A DNA stretch of 20,968 bases from Clostridiales bacterium (GTDB lineage: Bacteria > Bacillota > Clostridia > Lachnospirales > Lachnospiraceae). The notes under the pieces were generated by a model that saw nothing but the letters and a program-made list of their open reading frames with translations, was not told the DNA's origin and did not search any database. Positions 7,788 to 14,697 of this stretch are shown here, piece after piece. Both the position numbers and the translations under genes were made by a program. The stretch covers positions 1 to 20,968 of the forward strand of contig QAKV01000014.1 of the NCBI GenBank assembly GCA_003343625.1, given 5' to 3'. Positions within the stretch are counted from its first letter, which is position 1, and each line of letters begins with the position of its first letter.

Positions 7788-8882
7788 TTATTTGGTCAAA
7801 TGCGTGGTATACCCTCGACCGGTCAGGAGGCGGATCGCTTTTTCGATGGAAGCCTCTTCATAAAATTCGATGGCAAGCACCCCTTCTTCGACCTCCCGGT
7901 TGTGGGCGATGCCGATATTTTTGATGTTGATGCCGTTCAGGGCCAGCAGGGTGGCCACTGCAGCCAGAGAACCGGCTTCGTCCGGAATATCCACCCGGAT
8001 GGAGTAGACCTTTTTGATAGGGCCGCTTCCGGCGTCAATGAAGGAGTCCCGGTAGAGCCGGGCGCTTTCAAAAAAGGAGAACAGGGCGTCGGGGTTCTTT
8101 TTCCGGAGCTGGCTCTCCACTGCCTGCAGATCCCGGATATAGTCCTGCAGCAGGGAGACGATGTTGTCCGTATTGGTCAGACAGATCTGCTGCCACATGA
8201 CGGCGGAGGAAGAGGCGATCCGGGTGATGTCCTTAAACCCTCCGGCGGCAATGGACTTCATCAGGCCTTCCGAACTGTCGTGTTCCCGCACCAGGTTCAC
8301 CAGGGAAGCGGCGATGATATGAGGAAGGTGGCTTACGGCGGCGGTGATATAATCGTGTTTTTCAAAATCGATCAGAAGGGGAATGGCCCCGGTAGACAGC
8401 ACGAGGTCACGGAAAGCCTTCACCTTTTCCGCCGGAACGGACGGGGCGGGGGTCATGATATAGTAGGCATTTTCCAGAAGGGAAGCTTTGGAATTGGCAA
8501 AACCGATCCGCTCGCTTCCTGCCATGGGGTGACCTCCGATGAACCTGTTTTGGAGCCCAAGCTCTTCGATCAGGCGACAGATAGGGGTCTTGACGCTTCC
8601 CACGTCTGTGAGGATACAGTCCGGGCCGCAGAATTCCAGCGCCTGTTTCAGGTTCCGGTCGTTGTGGGCGACGGGTGCGCACAGAAAGATAAAATCGCAG
8701 TCCCCCAGAATTTCTGAGGGCCGATCGGAAACCGCATCCGCAATCCCTTCCGACAGCGCCTGTTGCCGGGTGGCCGGATCCGGATCACAGGCCGCGATCC
8801 GGATGTCCTTTCTGTTCTGTTTGAAAGCCCGGGCGATGGATCCTCCGATGAGCCCGAGGCCGATGAAACCGCAGGTGATCAT
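7788..8882 (-). CDS. tyrA: Prephenate dehydrogenase with C-terminal ACT domain
   Basis: A 364-residue enzyme oxidising prephenate to 4-hydroxyphenylpyruvate, the tyrosine branch. It opens with the Rossmann NAD-binding fingerprint GFIGLGLIGGSIA and keeps IGGHPMAGSE and VSHLPHIIA, which form the prephenate-binding and catalytic region. An ACT domain occupies about residues 290-364 (IRVDIPDEAGSLAAV...GINIKNIGIAHN), the usual site of tyrosine feedback inhibition. The start at 8882 is chosen because GGAGG stands five bases before this ATG and the Rossmann strand begins at residue 3; the longer open frame to 8981 would run back into aroF. A perfect hairpin lies just upstream of the ribosome binding site. 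Confidence 0.95.
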   Translation of the reverse strand: MITCGFIGLGLIGGSIARAFKQNRKDIRIAACDPDPATRQQALSEGIADAVSDRPSEILGDCDFIFLCAPVAHNDRNLKQALEFCGPDCILTDVGSVKTPICRLIEELGLQNRFIGGHPMAGSERIGFANSKASLLENAYYIMTPAPSVPAEKVKAFRDLVLSTGAIPLLIDFEKHDYITAAVSHLPHIIAASLVNLVREHDSSEGLMKSIAAGGFKDITRIASSSAVMWQQICLTNTDNIVSLLQDYIRDLQAVESQLRKKNPDALFSFFESARLYRDSFIDAGSGPIKKVYSIRVDIPDEAGSLAAVATLLALNGINIKNIGIAHNREVEEGVLAIEFYEEASIEKAIRLLTGRGYTTHLTK

Positions 8883-8893
8883 AGTTACCTCCA

Positions 8894-8918
8894 TGTCGGA
8901 GCGTCTTTTGCTCCGACA
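8894..8918 (-). other. Hairpin between aroF and tyrA
   Basis: A perfect nine-base-pair stem (8894-8902 with 8910-8918, seven-nt loop) sits directly upstream of the tyrA ribosome binding site. A smaller stem, GAAGCG with CGCTTC (about 8932-8949), overlaps the aroF stop codon. Neither is followed by a T-tract on the minus strand, so they are not intrinsic terminators. Roles in mRNA processing, stability or translation of tyrA are possible. Confidence 0.5.
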
Positions 8919-8946
8919 CAAAACTGCCCCGAAGCGTTGAGGCGCT

Positions 8947-9957
8947 TCATTCTCTGCCCGCCAGTTCCCAGTAGGGAGCAAGCTCTGCGGTCAGGCGGGA
9001 AAATTTCTCGAAATTCAGGGACTGAGGGCCGTCGGAAAGGGCGCAGGCCGGATTGTTGTGTACCTCTATCATCAGCCCGTCCGCCCCGCAGGCGATGGCG
9101 GCCTTGGCCATGGGAGGGACGTAGCGGTAAGCGCCCGTAGCGTGCGAAGGATCCACGATGATCGGGAGGTGTGTCTTTTCCTTCAAAACGGGAACGGCGC
9201 TCAAATCCAGGGTATTGCGGGTGGAGGTTTCATAAGTGCGGATCCCGCGTTCGCACAGGACCACGTTGGGATTGCCCTCGGCCATGATATATTCCGCAGC
9301 GTTGAGCCATTCTTCGATGGTGGCGCACAACCCGCGTTTCAGGAGGACGGGAAGGCCGGTGCGGCCGGCTTCCTTCAGAAGAATGAAATTTTGCATATTG
9401 CGGGCGCCGATCTGCAACATGTCCACATATTTTACAGCAGCTTCGATGGCTTCCAGACTGACAACTTCGCAGATGGTGGCCAGGCCGAACTGCTTCCCTG
9501 CAGCCTGCATGTATTTGAGCCCCTCTTCTTCCAGCCCCTGGAAGGAGTAGGGGGAAGTGCGGGGTTTGTACGCTCCGCCCCGCAGCATGGTGGCGCCGGA
9601 TTGCTTCACCGCCTCCGCAATGAGCATCAGCTGATCGTCGGATTCCACGGCACAGGGACCGGCGATAATGGTCCGGGTGTGAGGGCCGATTTCGGTGCAG
9701 CCGACGGTCACGACGGTTGGCTGGGGATGGAATTTCAGGTTTGCCAGTTTGTAGCTCTCCGTCACGGGGACGATGCGGTCCACGTCTGAAAACAGGGCCA
9801 GATGTTCGGTGGAAAGCCGGCTTTTATCGCCTACGACGCCGATGATGGTCACCTGCGTTCCTTCGGAAAGATGAGCTTTCAGCCCGTTCGATTCGATATA
9901 ATGTTTCACTGCCGCGATATGTTCGGAAGCAGCCTGGGGCTTCATCACAATAATCAT
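8947..9957 (-). CDS. aroF: 3-deoxy-7-phosphoheptulonate synthase (DAHP synthase), type I-beta
   Basis: A 336-residue enzyme condensing phosphoenolpyruvate and erythrose-4-phosphate, the first and usually feedback-controlled step of aromatic amino acid synthesis. Residues 1 to about 70 (MIIVMKPQAASEHIAAVKHY onward) form the ferredoxin-like regulatory extension typical of the I-beta class, as in Thermotoga. The barrel carries IIAGPCAVES (metal cysteine), GAYKPRTSPYSFQG, GARNMQNF, LLKRG, DPSHATG (metal histidine) and LMIEVHNNP. The start is set by GGAGGA seven bases before ATG at 9957; an in-frame ATG at 9990 lies inside the promoter region. It is the first gene of the operon, 64 bases ahead of tyrA, behind a strong promoter with a near-palindromic spacer. 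Confidence 0.96.
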   Translation of the reverse strand: MIIVMKPQAASEHIAAVKHYIESNGLKAHLSEGTQVTIIGVVGDKSRLSTEHLALFSDVDRIVPVTESYKLANLKFHPQPTVVTVGCTEIGPHTRTIIAGPCAVESDDQLMLIAEAVKQSGATMLRGGAYKPRTSPYSFQGLEEEGLKYMQAAGKQFGLATICEVVSLEAIEAAVKYVDMLQIGARNMQNFILLKEAGRTGLPVLLKRGLCATIEEWLNAAEYIMAEGNPNVVLCERGIRTYETSTRNTLDLSAVPVLKEKTHLPIIVDPSHATGAYRYVPPMAKAAIACGADGLMIEVHNNPACALSDGPQSLNFEKFSRLTAELAPYWELAGRE

Positions 9958-9992
9958 AAAGAAGTCCTCCGTGATCTGCAAATTCTTCATTC

Positions 9993-10021
9993 AATATAGC
10001 ACGTTAATGTGCGAAAATCAA
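9993..10021 (-). promoter_or_regulatory. aroF operon promoter with operator-like palindrome
   Basis: On the minus strand, TTGATT (10021-10016) and TATATT (9998-9993) are separated by 17 bases. Positions 9999-10012 within the spacer read GCACATTAACGTGC, a 14-base near-perfect dyad (12 of 14 positions symmetric). A repressor bound there would block the promoter. No T-box or other long leader is present: about 30 nt lie between the expected start site and the ATG. Control by a repressor responsive to aromatic amino acids is therefore a reasonable inference; the factor is unknown. Confidence 0.65.
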
Positions 10022-10094
10022 CTGAAAAAACGGGAAGGGGAAAGGGACGCAGTTCCGTCGCTGTGAAAAAGCTGTCAAAGTTGCTGAAAAAGGC

Positions 10095-10123
10095 TTGCAG
10101 AAGAAGGGAAAGTTTAGTAGAAT
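10095..10123 (+). promoter_or_regulatory. Candidate promoter for the EF-G-like gene (distal)
   Basis: TTGCAG (10095-10100) and TAGAAT (10118-10123) with a 17-base spacer. A start near 10130 would give a leader of about 80 nt that includes the ribosome binding site. Confidence 0.45.
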
Positions 10124-10169
10124 ATCCACATGGGGAAATTGGGAATGATTTTGCTTACCTTGAAAATCT

Positions 10170-10198
10170 TTGACAGAATTACCCAGAAATTGCATAAT
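10170..10198 (+). promoter_or_regulatory. Candidate promoter for the EF-G-like gene (proximal)
   Basis: A perfect TTGACA (10170-10175), 17-base spacer and CATAAT (10193-10198). The predicted start (about 10205) falls at the end of GGAGG (10201-10205), so its transcript would largely lack that ribosome binding site. It is strong by consensus but awkwardly placed, so the distal site may be the productive one. Confidence 0.4.
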
Positions 10199-10212
10199 AC
10201 GGAGGAATGAAC

Positions 10213-12303
10213 ATGAACATTTACACAACTGACAAGATCCGTAACGTGGTTCTGTTGGGCCATGGCGGTTCGGGAAAGACCAGCCTGGTGGAAGCAATGG
10301 CATATCTGTCCGGCATCACATCCAGAATGGGTAAAGTATCCGATGGCAATACCGTCAGTGATTTCGGTAAGGAAGAACAGAAGAGACAGATTTCGATCAG
10401 CACGTCCGTTGTTCCCATTGAATGGAACGGCGTGAAGATCAATGTTTTAGATACACCCGGATATTTCGACTTCGTGGGAGAAGTGGAAGAGGCCGTCAGC
10501 GCTGCGGGCGCGGCAATCATCGTCATCAACGGTAAGTCCGGCATAGAAGTCGGCACCGAGAAGGCATGGGAGCTGTGCGAGAAGTACCATCTGCCCCGTT
10601 TCATCTATGTGACCAACATGGATATCGACAACGCTTCCTATCGTCAGATCGTGGAAGACTTAAGGGAGAAATACGGCAAAAAGATCGCGCCCTTCAACCT
10701 GCCTATCCGGGAGAACGAACGTTTCGTCGGCTATGTCAACGTCGTTTCCGAGACGGCCAATCGCTGGCAGGGCAAGGAAGTGGTTCCCTGCGAGATCCCC
10801 GAGTATAATAAGCCGAATCTGGAGATCTGCCGGGAAACTCTGATGGAAGCGGTAGCGGAGACCAGCGAGGAGTTCATGGAGCGGTATTTTGGAGGAGAGA
10901 CCTTTTCCGAGGCGGAGATCCGTGCGGCATTGCGCGCCAACGTCCTGGACGGCTCCATCATCCCGGTATCCATGGGATCCAACACGCTCTGCCAGGGCGT
11001 CTACACTTTGCTGGACGATATCGTGAAGTACATTCCCAGCCCCGAAGACCGGGAGTGTGCGGGAATCAACGTCAAGACCAACGAAATCTATCATGCGGAT
11101 TACGATTTTTCCAAGGCGAAATCCGCGTACATCTTCAAGACCATGGTGGATCCGTTCATCGGAAAATACTCCCTGATCAAGGTCTGCTCCGGCGTCCTGA
11201 AGACAGACGATGTGATGTACAACAAGGATAGCGAGGTGGAAGCCAAGATCGGCAAGATATATGTGATGGTAGGCAACAGGCCCCAGGAAGTGAGCGAGCT
11301 GCATGCCGGCGATCTGGGTGCGCTGGCGAAGCTGACCGGCGCCAAGACCGGAGATACTCTTTCCACAAAGGCGACGCCTCTGGCGTTCGCGCGCACGGAA
11401 TATTCCAAGCCCTACACCGCGAAGCGCTATAAGGCTGTGAACAAAGGGGATATCGACAAGATTTCCCAGTCCCTGCAGAAGATCACGGACGAGGACAAGA
11501 CGCTGAGAGCAGTCAACGATTCTGAGAACCGTCAGACCCTTCTTTACGGAATGGGAGATCAGCATCTGGACATCGTTGCCAGCCGCCTGGAGAACGAATA
11601 CAAAGTCAAGATCGAGCTGGATGTGCCCAAGGTGGCCTATCGCGAGACGATCAAGAAGAAATCCGACGTGGAATACAAATATAAAAAGCAGTCCGGCGGC
11701 CACGGCCAGTACGGTCATGTCAAAATGCGTTTCGAGCCTTCCGGGGATCTGGATACGCCTTATGTATTCGAACAGGTCGTCGTCGGCGGGGCGGTGCCCA
11801 AGAACTATTTCCCGGCGGTGGAAAAGGGAATCGCGGAAGCGGTTCAAAAAGGGCCTATGGCAGCTTATCCGGTGGTAGGCGTGAAAGCCACTCTCTATGA
11901 CGGATCCTATCATCCTGTGGATTCTTCCGAAATGGCATTTAAGATGGCGGCATCTCAGGCATTCAAGAAGGGATTCATGGAAGCGGGACCGGTTCTCTTA
12001 GAGCCTATTTCCTCCCTGAAGGTGACGGTGCCGGATCAGTATACCGGCGACGTGATGGGCGATCTGAACAAACGGCGCGGCAGAGTGCTGGGCATGACTC
12101 CGATCGCGGGCGGCAAACAGGTGATCGAGGCGGATGTGCCTACGGCCAGCCTGTATGGCTATTGTACGGATCTGCGTTCCATGACGGGCGGACGCGGCGT
12201 ATACGAATACGAATTCGCCCGTTACGAGCAGGCGCCCAGCGATGTTCAGGAGAGGGAGATCGCTGCGAGAGCGGCCAAAGTTGCAGAAGGAAGCGACGAA
12301 TAG
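10213..12303 (+). CDS. Elongation factor G-like GTPase (EF-G paralogue)
   Basis: A 696-residue five-domain translational GTPase. The G domain has a P-loop GHGGSGKTS (16-24) instead of the AHIDAGKTT of housekeeping EF-G. Switch II is DTPGYFDF (80-87), with Tyr84 in place of the catalytic His. TNMD (134-137) replaces NKMD at the base-recognition site. Domain II begins near residue 290. Domains III-V are well kept: LYGMGDQHLDI, GGHGQYGHVKMRFEPSG, LYDGSYHPVDSSEMAFK in domain IV, and MGDLNKRRGRVLGM in domain V. These features place it in the EF-G-like (EF-G2) clade and not with canonical FusA, so its role in translocation is uncertain. Of two close ATGs (10207, 10213), the second is seven bases from GGAGG and is preferred. 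It is divergent from aroF and monocistronic as far as can be seen. Confidence 0.88.
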   Translation: MNIYTTDKIRNVVLLGHGGSGKTSLVEAMAYLSGITSRMGKVSDGNTVSDFGKEEQKRQISISTSVVPIEWNGVKINVLDTPGYFDFVGEVEEAVSAAGAAIIVINGKSGIEVGTEKAWELCEKYHLPRFIYVTNMDIDNASYRQIVEDLREKYGKKIAPFNLPIRENERFVGYVNVVSETANRWQGKEVVPCEIPEYNKPNLEICRETLMEAVAETSEEFMERYFGGETFSEAEIRAALRANVLDGSIIPVSMGSNTLCQGVYTLLDDIVKYIPSPEDRECAGINVKTNEIYHADYDFSKAKSAYIFKTMVDPFIGKYSLIKVCSGVLKTDDVMYNKDSEVEAKIGKIYVMVGNRPQEVSELHAGDLGALAKLTGAKTGDTLSTKATPLAFARTEYSKPYTAKRYKAVNKGDIDKISQSLQKITDEDKTLRAVNDSENRQTLLYGMGDQHLDIVASRLENEYKVKIELDVPKVAYRETIKKKSDVEYKYKKQSGGHGQYGHVKMRFEPSGDLDTPYVFEQVVVGGAVPKNYFPAVEKGIAEAVQKGPMAAYPVVGVKATLYDGSYHPVDSSEMAFKMAASQAFKKGFMEAGPVLLEPISSLKVTVPDQYTGDVMGDLNKRRGRVLGMTPIAGGKQVIEADVPTASLYGYCTDLRSMTGGRGVYEYEFARYEQAPSDVQEREIAARAAKVAEGSDE

Positions 12304-12308
12304 GAGCC

Positions 12309-12352
12309 TTTTTTATACGACGGGAAATTGCATTTTCCGTCGTATAAAAAAA
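12309..12352. repeat. 19-bp inverted repeat after the EF-G-like gene
   Basis: Arms TTTTTTATACGACGGGAAA (12309-12327) and its near-complement (12333-12351) flank a five-base loop, with one G.T pair. The T-run precedes and the A-run follows the hairpin, the opposite of a normal intrinsic terminator on either strand. Possible roles are 3'-end protection of the mRNA, a protein-binding dyad or a miniature repeat. Confidence 0.6.
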
Positions 12353-12463
12353 GCGCTCCGCTGAGGATGCGCGCTGACACGCACACTTTTTTAAAGAAGG
12401 TAAGGGTTTTAGCGATTTAAGAATATGCTGTCGAGCGTTGGGGGACGCGTACGACGGCAGGAT

Positions 12464-12501
12464 ATCGCCCCGCGGACAGTAAGGATCGTCCGCGGGGCGA
12501 T
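12464..12501. repeat. Perfect 14-bp GC-rich inverted repeat
   Basis: Arms 12464-12477 (ATCGCCCCGCGGAC) and 12488-12501 are exact reverse complements around a 10-base loop. No T-tract follows on either strand. It lies in the middle of a 338-base gap, upstream of the promoter of the membrane-protein gene. Function unknown; a terminator relic, repeat unit or protein-binding site are all possible. Nothing else in 12353-12540 looks like a gene. Confidence 0.55.
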
Positions 12502-12543
12502 GCTTTGGGGCGATAGAACGGTATGGCTTTTTGGGAAGCGGTA

Positions 12544-12552
12544 TGATATACT
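12544..12552 (+). promoter_or_regulatory. Extended -10 promoter
   Basis: TGATATACT fits the extended -10 form TGnTATAAT. The -35 region (TGGCTT, 12524-12529) is poor, as is common for this class. Transcription would begin near 12559, exactly where the structured leader starts. Confidence 0.5.
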
Positions 12553-12558
12553 TGCGCA

Positions 12559-12641
12559 TAAGCCGGGAGAACCCGGCAACCCTATAAGGGCAGGGCTCTC
12601 AGGCAGCGCCTGCCCCGGGAGAAAAGGAGAATTTTACGAAA
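12559..12641 (+). promoter_or_regulatory. Structured 5' leader of unknown class
   Basis: The predicted 83-nt leader is densely foldable. GCCGGG (12562-12567) pairs with CCCGGC (12572-12577) around the tetraloop AGAA, and GGGCAGG (12588-12594) pairs with CCTGCCC (12609-12615). The nine-mer CCGGGAGAA occurs twice, at 12563-12571 and 12616-12624, the second copy running into the ribosome binding site AAAGGAG (12623-12629). CCCGG at 12572-12576 could therefore pair with either copy, which would give two alternative folds, one affecting access to the ribosome binding site. I do not recognise a known riboswitch consensus. That it is regulatory is inference. Confidence 0.4.
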
Positions 12642-14282
12642 ATGAAAAAGGGAAAGAAGGCTCTCTTTTACGGGATCTGCATCGCCGCATCGCTGATCGC
12701 GGTATTCGTGTATTATTACATCACGCTGCCCGCCATCAATATCCATTCGAGCGGATTCTGGTTCTTTTTGCTGGCCCTGATCGCGGCGGCGGCAGCCGTC
12801 TATGCCGTTCGAAAGGCGGGAAAAGAATATCGCCGGTTCGGGAAGGCCGCGAAGCCGGACTGGAAGTCATGGAAGCTGCTGAAACTGTTTGCAGGAATTT
12901 TCATCGCGGTGTTGGCGGTCTATCTGATCGGAGATCTTCTGTCTTCGCCTATCATCAACGCCAAGAAGTACCAGCAGCTGCTCGCTGTGGAAGAGCGGAA
13001 TTTCACCGATGATATCAAGGAGGTGGACTATAGCACAATCCCACTGCTGGATAAGGATTCGGCCACCCTGCTGGGAGATCGGAAGATGGGAAGCCTGGTG
13101 GAAATGGTCTCCCAGTTCGAAGCTGCGGACGATTATACCCAGATCAACTATCAGGGGAAACCCGTCCGTGTAACGCCTCTTGTCTATGCGAGCCCCATCA
13201 AGTGGCTGACCAATCAGAGTAAGGGAATCCCGGCCTATATCATGATCGATATGACGACCCAGGACACGGAAGTGGTCATGCTGGAAGAAGGGATCAAATA
13301 TTCCAAGTCGGAATATTTCAACCGCAACCTGTACCGCCATCTTCGCTTTCGCTTTCCGACTTATATTTTCGATGACCAGCTGTTCTTTGAAATCGATGAA
13401 TCCGGCACGCCCTATTGGGTCTGTCCGGTGAAGAAATTCAATATCGGGCTATTCGGCGGTCAAACGGTAGGCAGAGTGGTTTTGTGCAACGCCATCACCG
13501 GGGAGTGCGTGGACTATGCGGTGGAGGATGTGCCGCAGTGGATTGACAAAGTGTTTTCCGCAGAACTGCTGATGGAGCTGTACGATTATCACGGAGTGCT
13601 GGTACACGGCTATTTCAACAGCATTTTAGGACAGAAGGACTGCATCCGTACCACGGAAGGATATAACTATATCGCTTTGGATGACGATGTATGGGTTTAC
13701 ACGGGGCTGACCTCTGTCAACGGCGACCAGTCCAACGTGGGATTCGCCCTGATGAATCAACGGACCATGGAAACCCGCTATTACAAGGTGGAAGGAGCTA
13801 CGGAGACCTCCGCCATGGCATCCGCGGAGGGACAGGTGCAGAACTTAAATTACAGGGCTTCCTTCCCGCTGCTCCTGAACATTTCCGGAGAGCCCACCTA
13901 CTTCGTGGCCTTAAAGGACGGCGCAGGGCTGGTGAAAAAGTACGCTATGATCAACGTGGAAAAATATCAGTGGGTCGCCATTGGGGACACGGTACAGGAG
14001 TGTGAGCGGAATTATAACGAACTTTTGGAAACCAACGGGATCGAGAACACCCGGGCGGAGGAACTCAAACAGATCTCGGGAGTGATCGAAGTGATCGCTC
14101 CGGTAGTCATCGACGGAAATACTCACTATTATGTCTGCCTGGAGGGAAATGACGAGGTTTTCGATGTGGATCTGGTCAACGAAGAACTGCTCGGTATCCT
14201 CCGCTATCGGGAAGGGGACAGGATCAGCCTGTCCTATGAGGAAGGCGTAGGGCTTCATTCGGTGGCTGAAATTCAACCGTGA
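12642..14282 (+). CDS. Membrane-anchored protein of unknown function
   Basis: A 546-residue protein I cannot assign to a characterised family. The N-terminus has a basic start (MKKGKK) and three hydrophobic segments at about residues 8-28, 38-56 and 82-103. A polar region of about 440 residues follows, rich in aromatic-containing strands (for example PVRVTPLVYASPIKWLTNQS, GIPAYIMIDMTTQDTEVVML, TPYWVCPVKKFNIGLFGG, TYFVALKDGAGLVKKYAMIN). With three spans this domain would be outside if the N-terminus is inside. I see no catalytic motif and no sorting signal. AAAGGAG lies 12 bases before the ATG, slightly long. It has its own predicted promoter and structured leader, and leuS downstream has a separate promoter, so it appears monocistronic. 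Codon use resembles its neighbours. Confidence 0.85.
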   Translation: MKKGKKALFYGICIAASLIAVFVYYYITLPAINIHSSGFWFFLLALIAAAAAVYAVRKAGKEYRRFGKAAKPDWKSWKLLKLFAGIFIAVLAVYLIGDLLSSPIINAKKYQQLLAVEERNFTDDIKEVDYSTIPLLDKDSATLLGDRKMGSLVEMVSQFEAADDYTQINYQGKPVRVTPLVYASPIKWLTNQSKGIPAYIMIDMTTQDTEVVMLEEGIKYSKSEYFNRNLYRHLRFRFPTYIFDDQLFFEIDESGTPYWVCPVKKFNIGLFGGQTVGRVVLCNAITGECVDYAVEDVPQWIDKVFSAELLMELYDYHGVLVHGYFNSILGQKDCIRTTEGYNYIALDDDVWVYTGLTSVNGDQSNVGFALMNQRTMETRYYKVEGATETSAMASAEGQVQNLNYRASFPLLLNISGEPTYFVALKDGAGLVKKYAMINVEKYQWVAIGDTVQECERNYNELLETNGIENTRAEELKQISGVIEVIAPVVIDGNTHYYVCLEGNDEVFDVDLVNEELLGILRYREGDRISLSYEEGVGLHSVAEIQP

Positions 14283-14307
14283 AGTTCCCTGACGGATAAA
14301 ACAGCGC

Positions 14308-14336
14308 TTGACAAACGAACGGGGCGCTACTACAAT
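14308..14336 (+). promoter_or_regulatory. leuS promoter
   Basis: A perfect TTGACA (14308-14313), 17-base spacer and TACAAT (14331-14336). Transcription would begin at about 14343 and read through the T-box leader into leuS. Confidence 0.85.
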
Positions 14337-14342
14337 AATACC

Positions 14343-14650
14343 ATATTTGACCGTTTGCCCGAACGGGCTTTCGGTTTCAGGTGAAAAGGCGAAGAAGAGG
14401 AGCGAGGGAGGAAACTTCTGACAGAGAGCCGTCGGCGGGTGTGAGGCGGCAGAAGGGAACTTTCGACTGGCCTCGGAGCTTCCTTTGCGAAAGCGAATGC
14501 GAATAGTGGAGGACGGATGCCCCGTTACCGGCGGTTGAGTGCATGAGGATGCGGCGTGTCCTGCGGCGTTTTCATGAAATAGAGTGGTACCGCGAAAGTT
14601 TCAGGCCCTTTCGTCTCTATGTTTTGGAGAGAAGGGCCTGCTTTATTTCA
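14343..14650 (+). promoter_or_regulatory. Leucine T-box leader of leuS
   Basis: The conserved T-box is AGAGTGGTACCGCG (14581-14594), close to the family consensus AGGGTGGAACCGCG; it binds the free 3' end of uncharged tRNA. The Stem I landmark AGAGAGCCG lies at 14423-14431, and the specifier region is around 14455-14480. The best specifier is CTT (14460-14462, in GGGAACTTTCGAC), a leucine codon; CTC at 14472-14474 is the alternative and also reads leucine. Uncharged tRNA-Leu binding would favour the antiterminator over the terminator just downstream and switch on leuS. The class is firm; the exact specifier is less so. Confidence 0.93.
14603..14648 (+). terminator. T-box attenuator terminator
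   Basis: AGGCCCTT (14603-14610) pairs with AAGGGCCT (14632-14639), with further inner pairing around TCTC/GAGA, followed by the T-rich GCTTTATTT. It lies directly after the T-box sequence, as expected for the competing terminator. Confidence 0.85.
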
Positions 14651-14697
14651 TCTGATGCGCGGGAGGCGCACTTATCATTTTCGACTGGAGGAAGAAG

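Noticed and set aside
10660..11913. 417-residue minus-strand open frame
   Set aside because: It lies fully antisense to the EF-G-like gene, whose protein is clearly conserved.
12309..12352. Intrinsic terminator of the EF-G-like gene
   Set aside because: The T-run precedes and the A-run follows the stem, so neither strand gives a hairpin followed by U residues.
12562..12580. SAM-I or guanidine riboswitch
   Set aside because: CCCGGCAACC and CCCGGGAGA echo short parts of these classes, but the other conserved elements and overall layout are absent.
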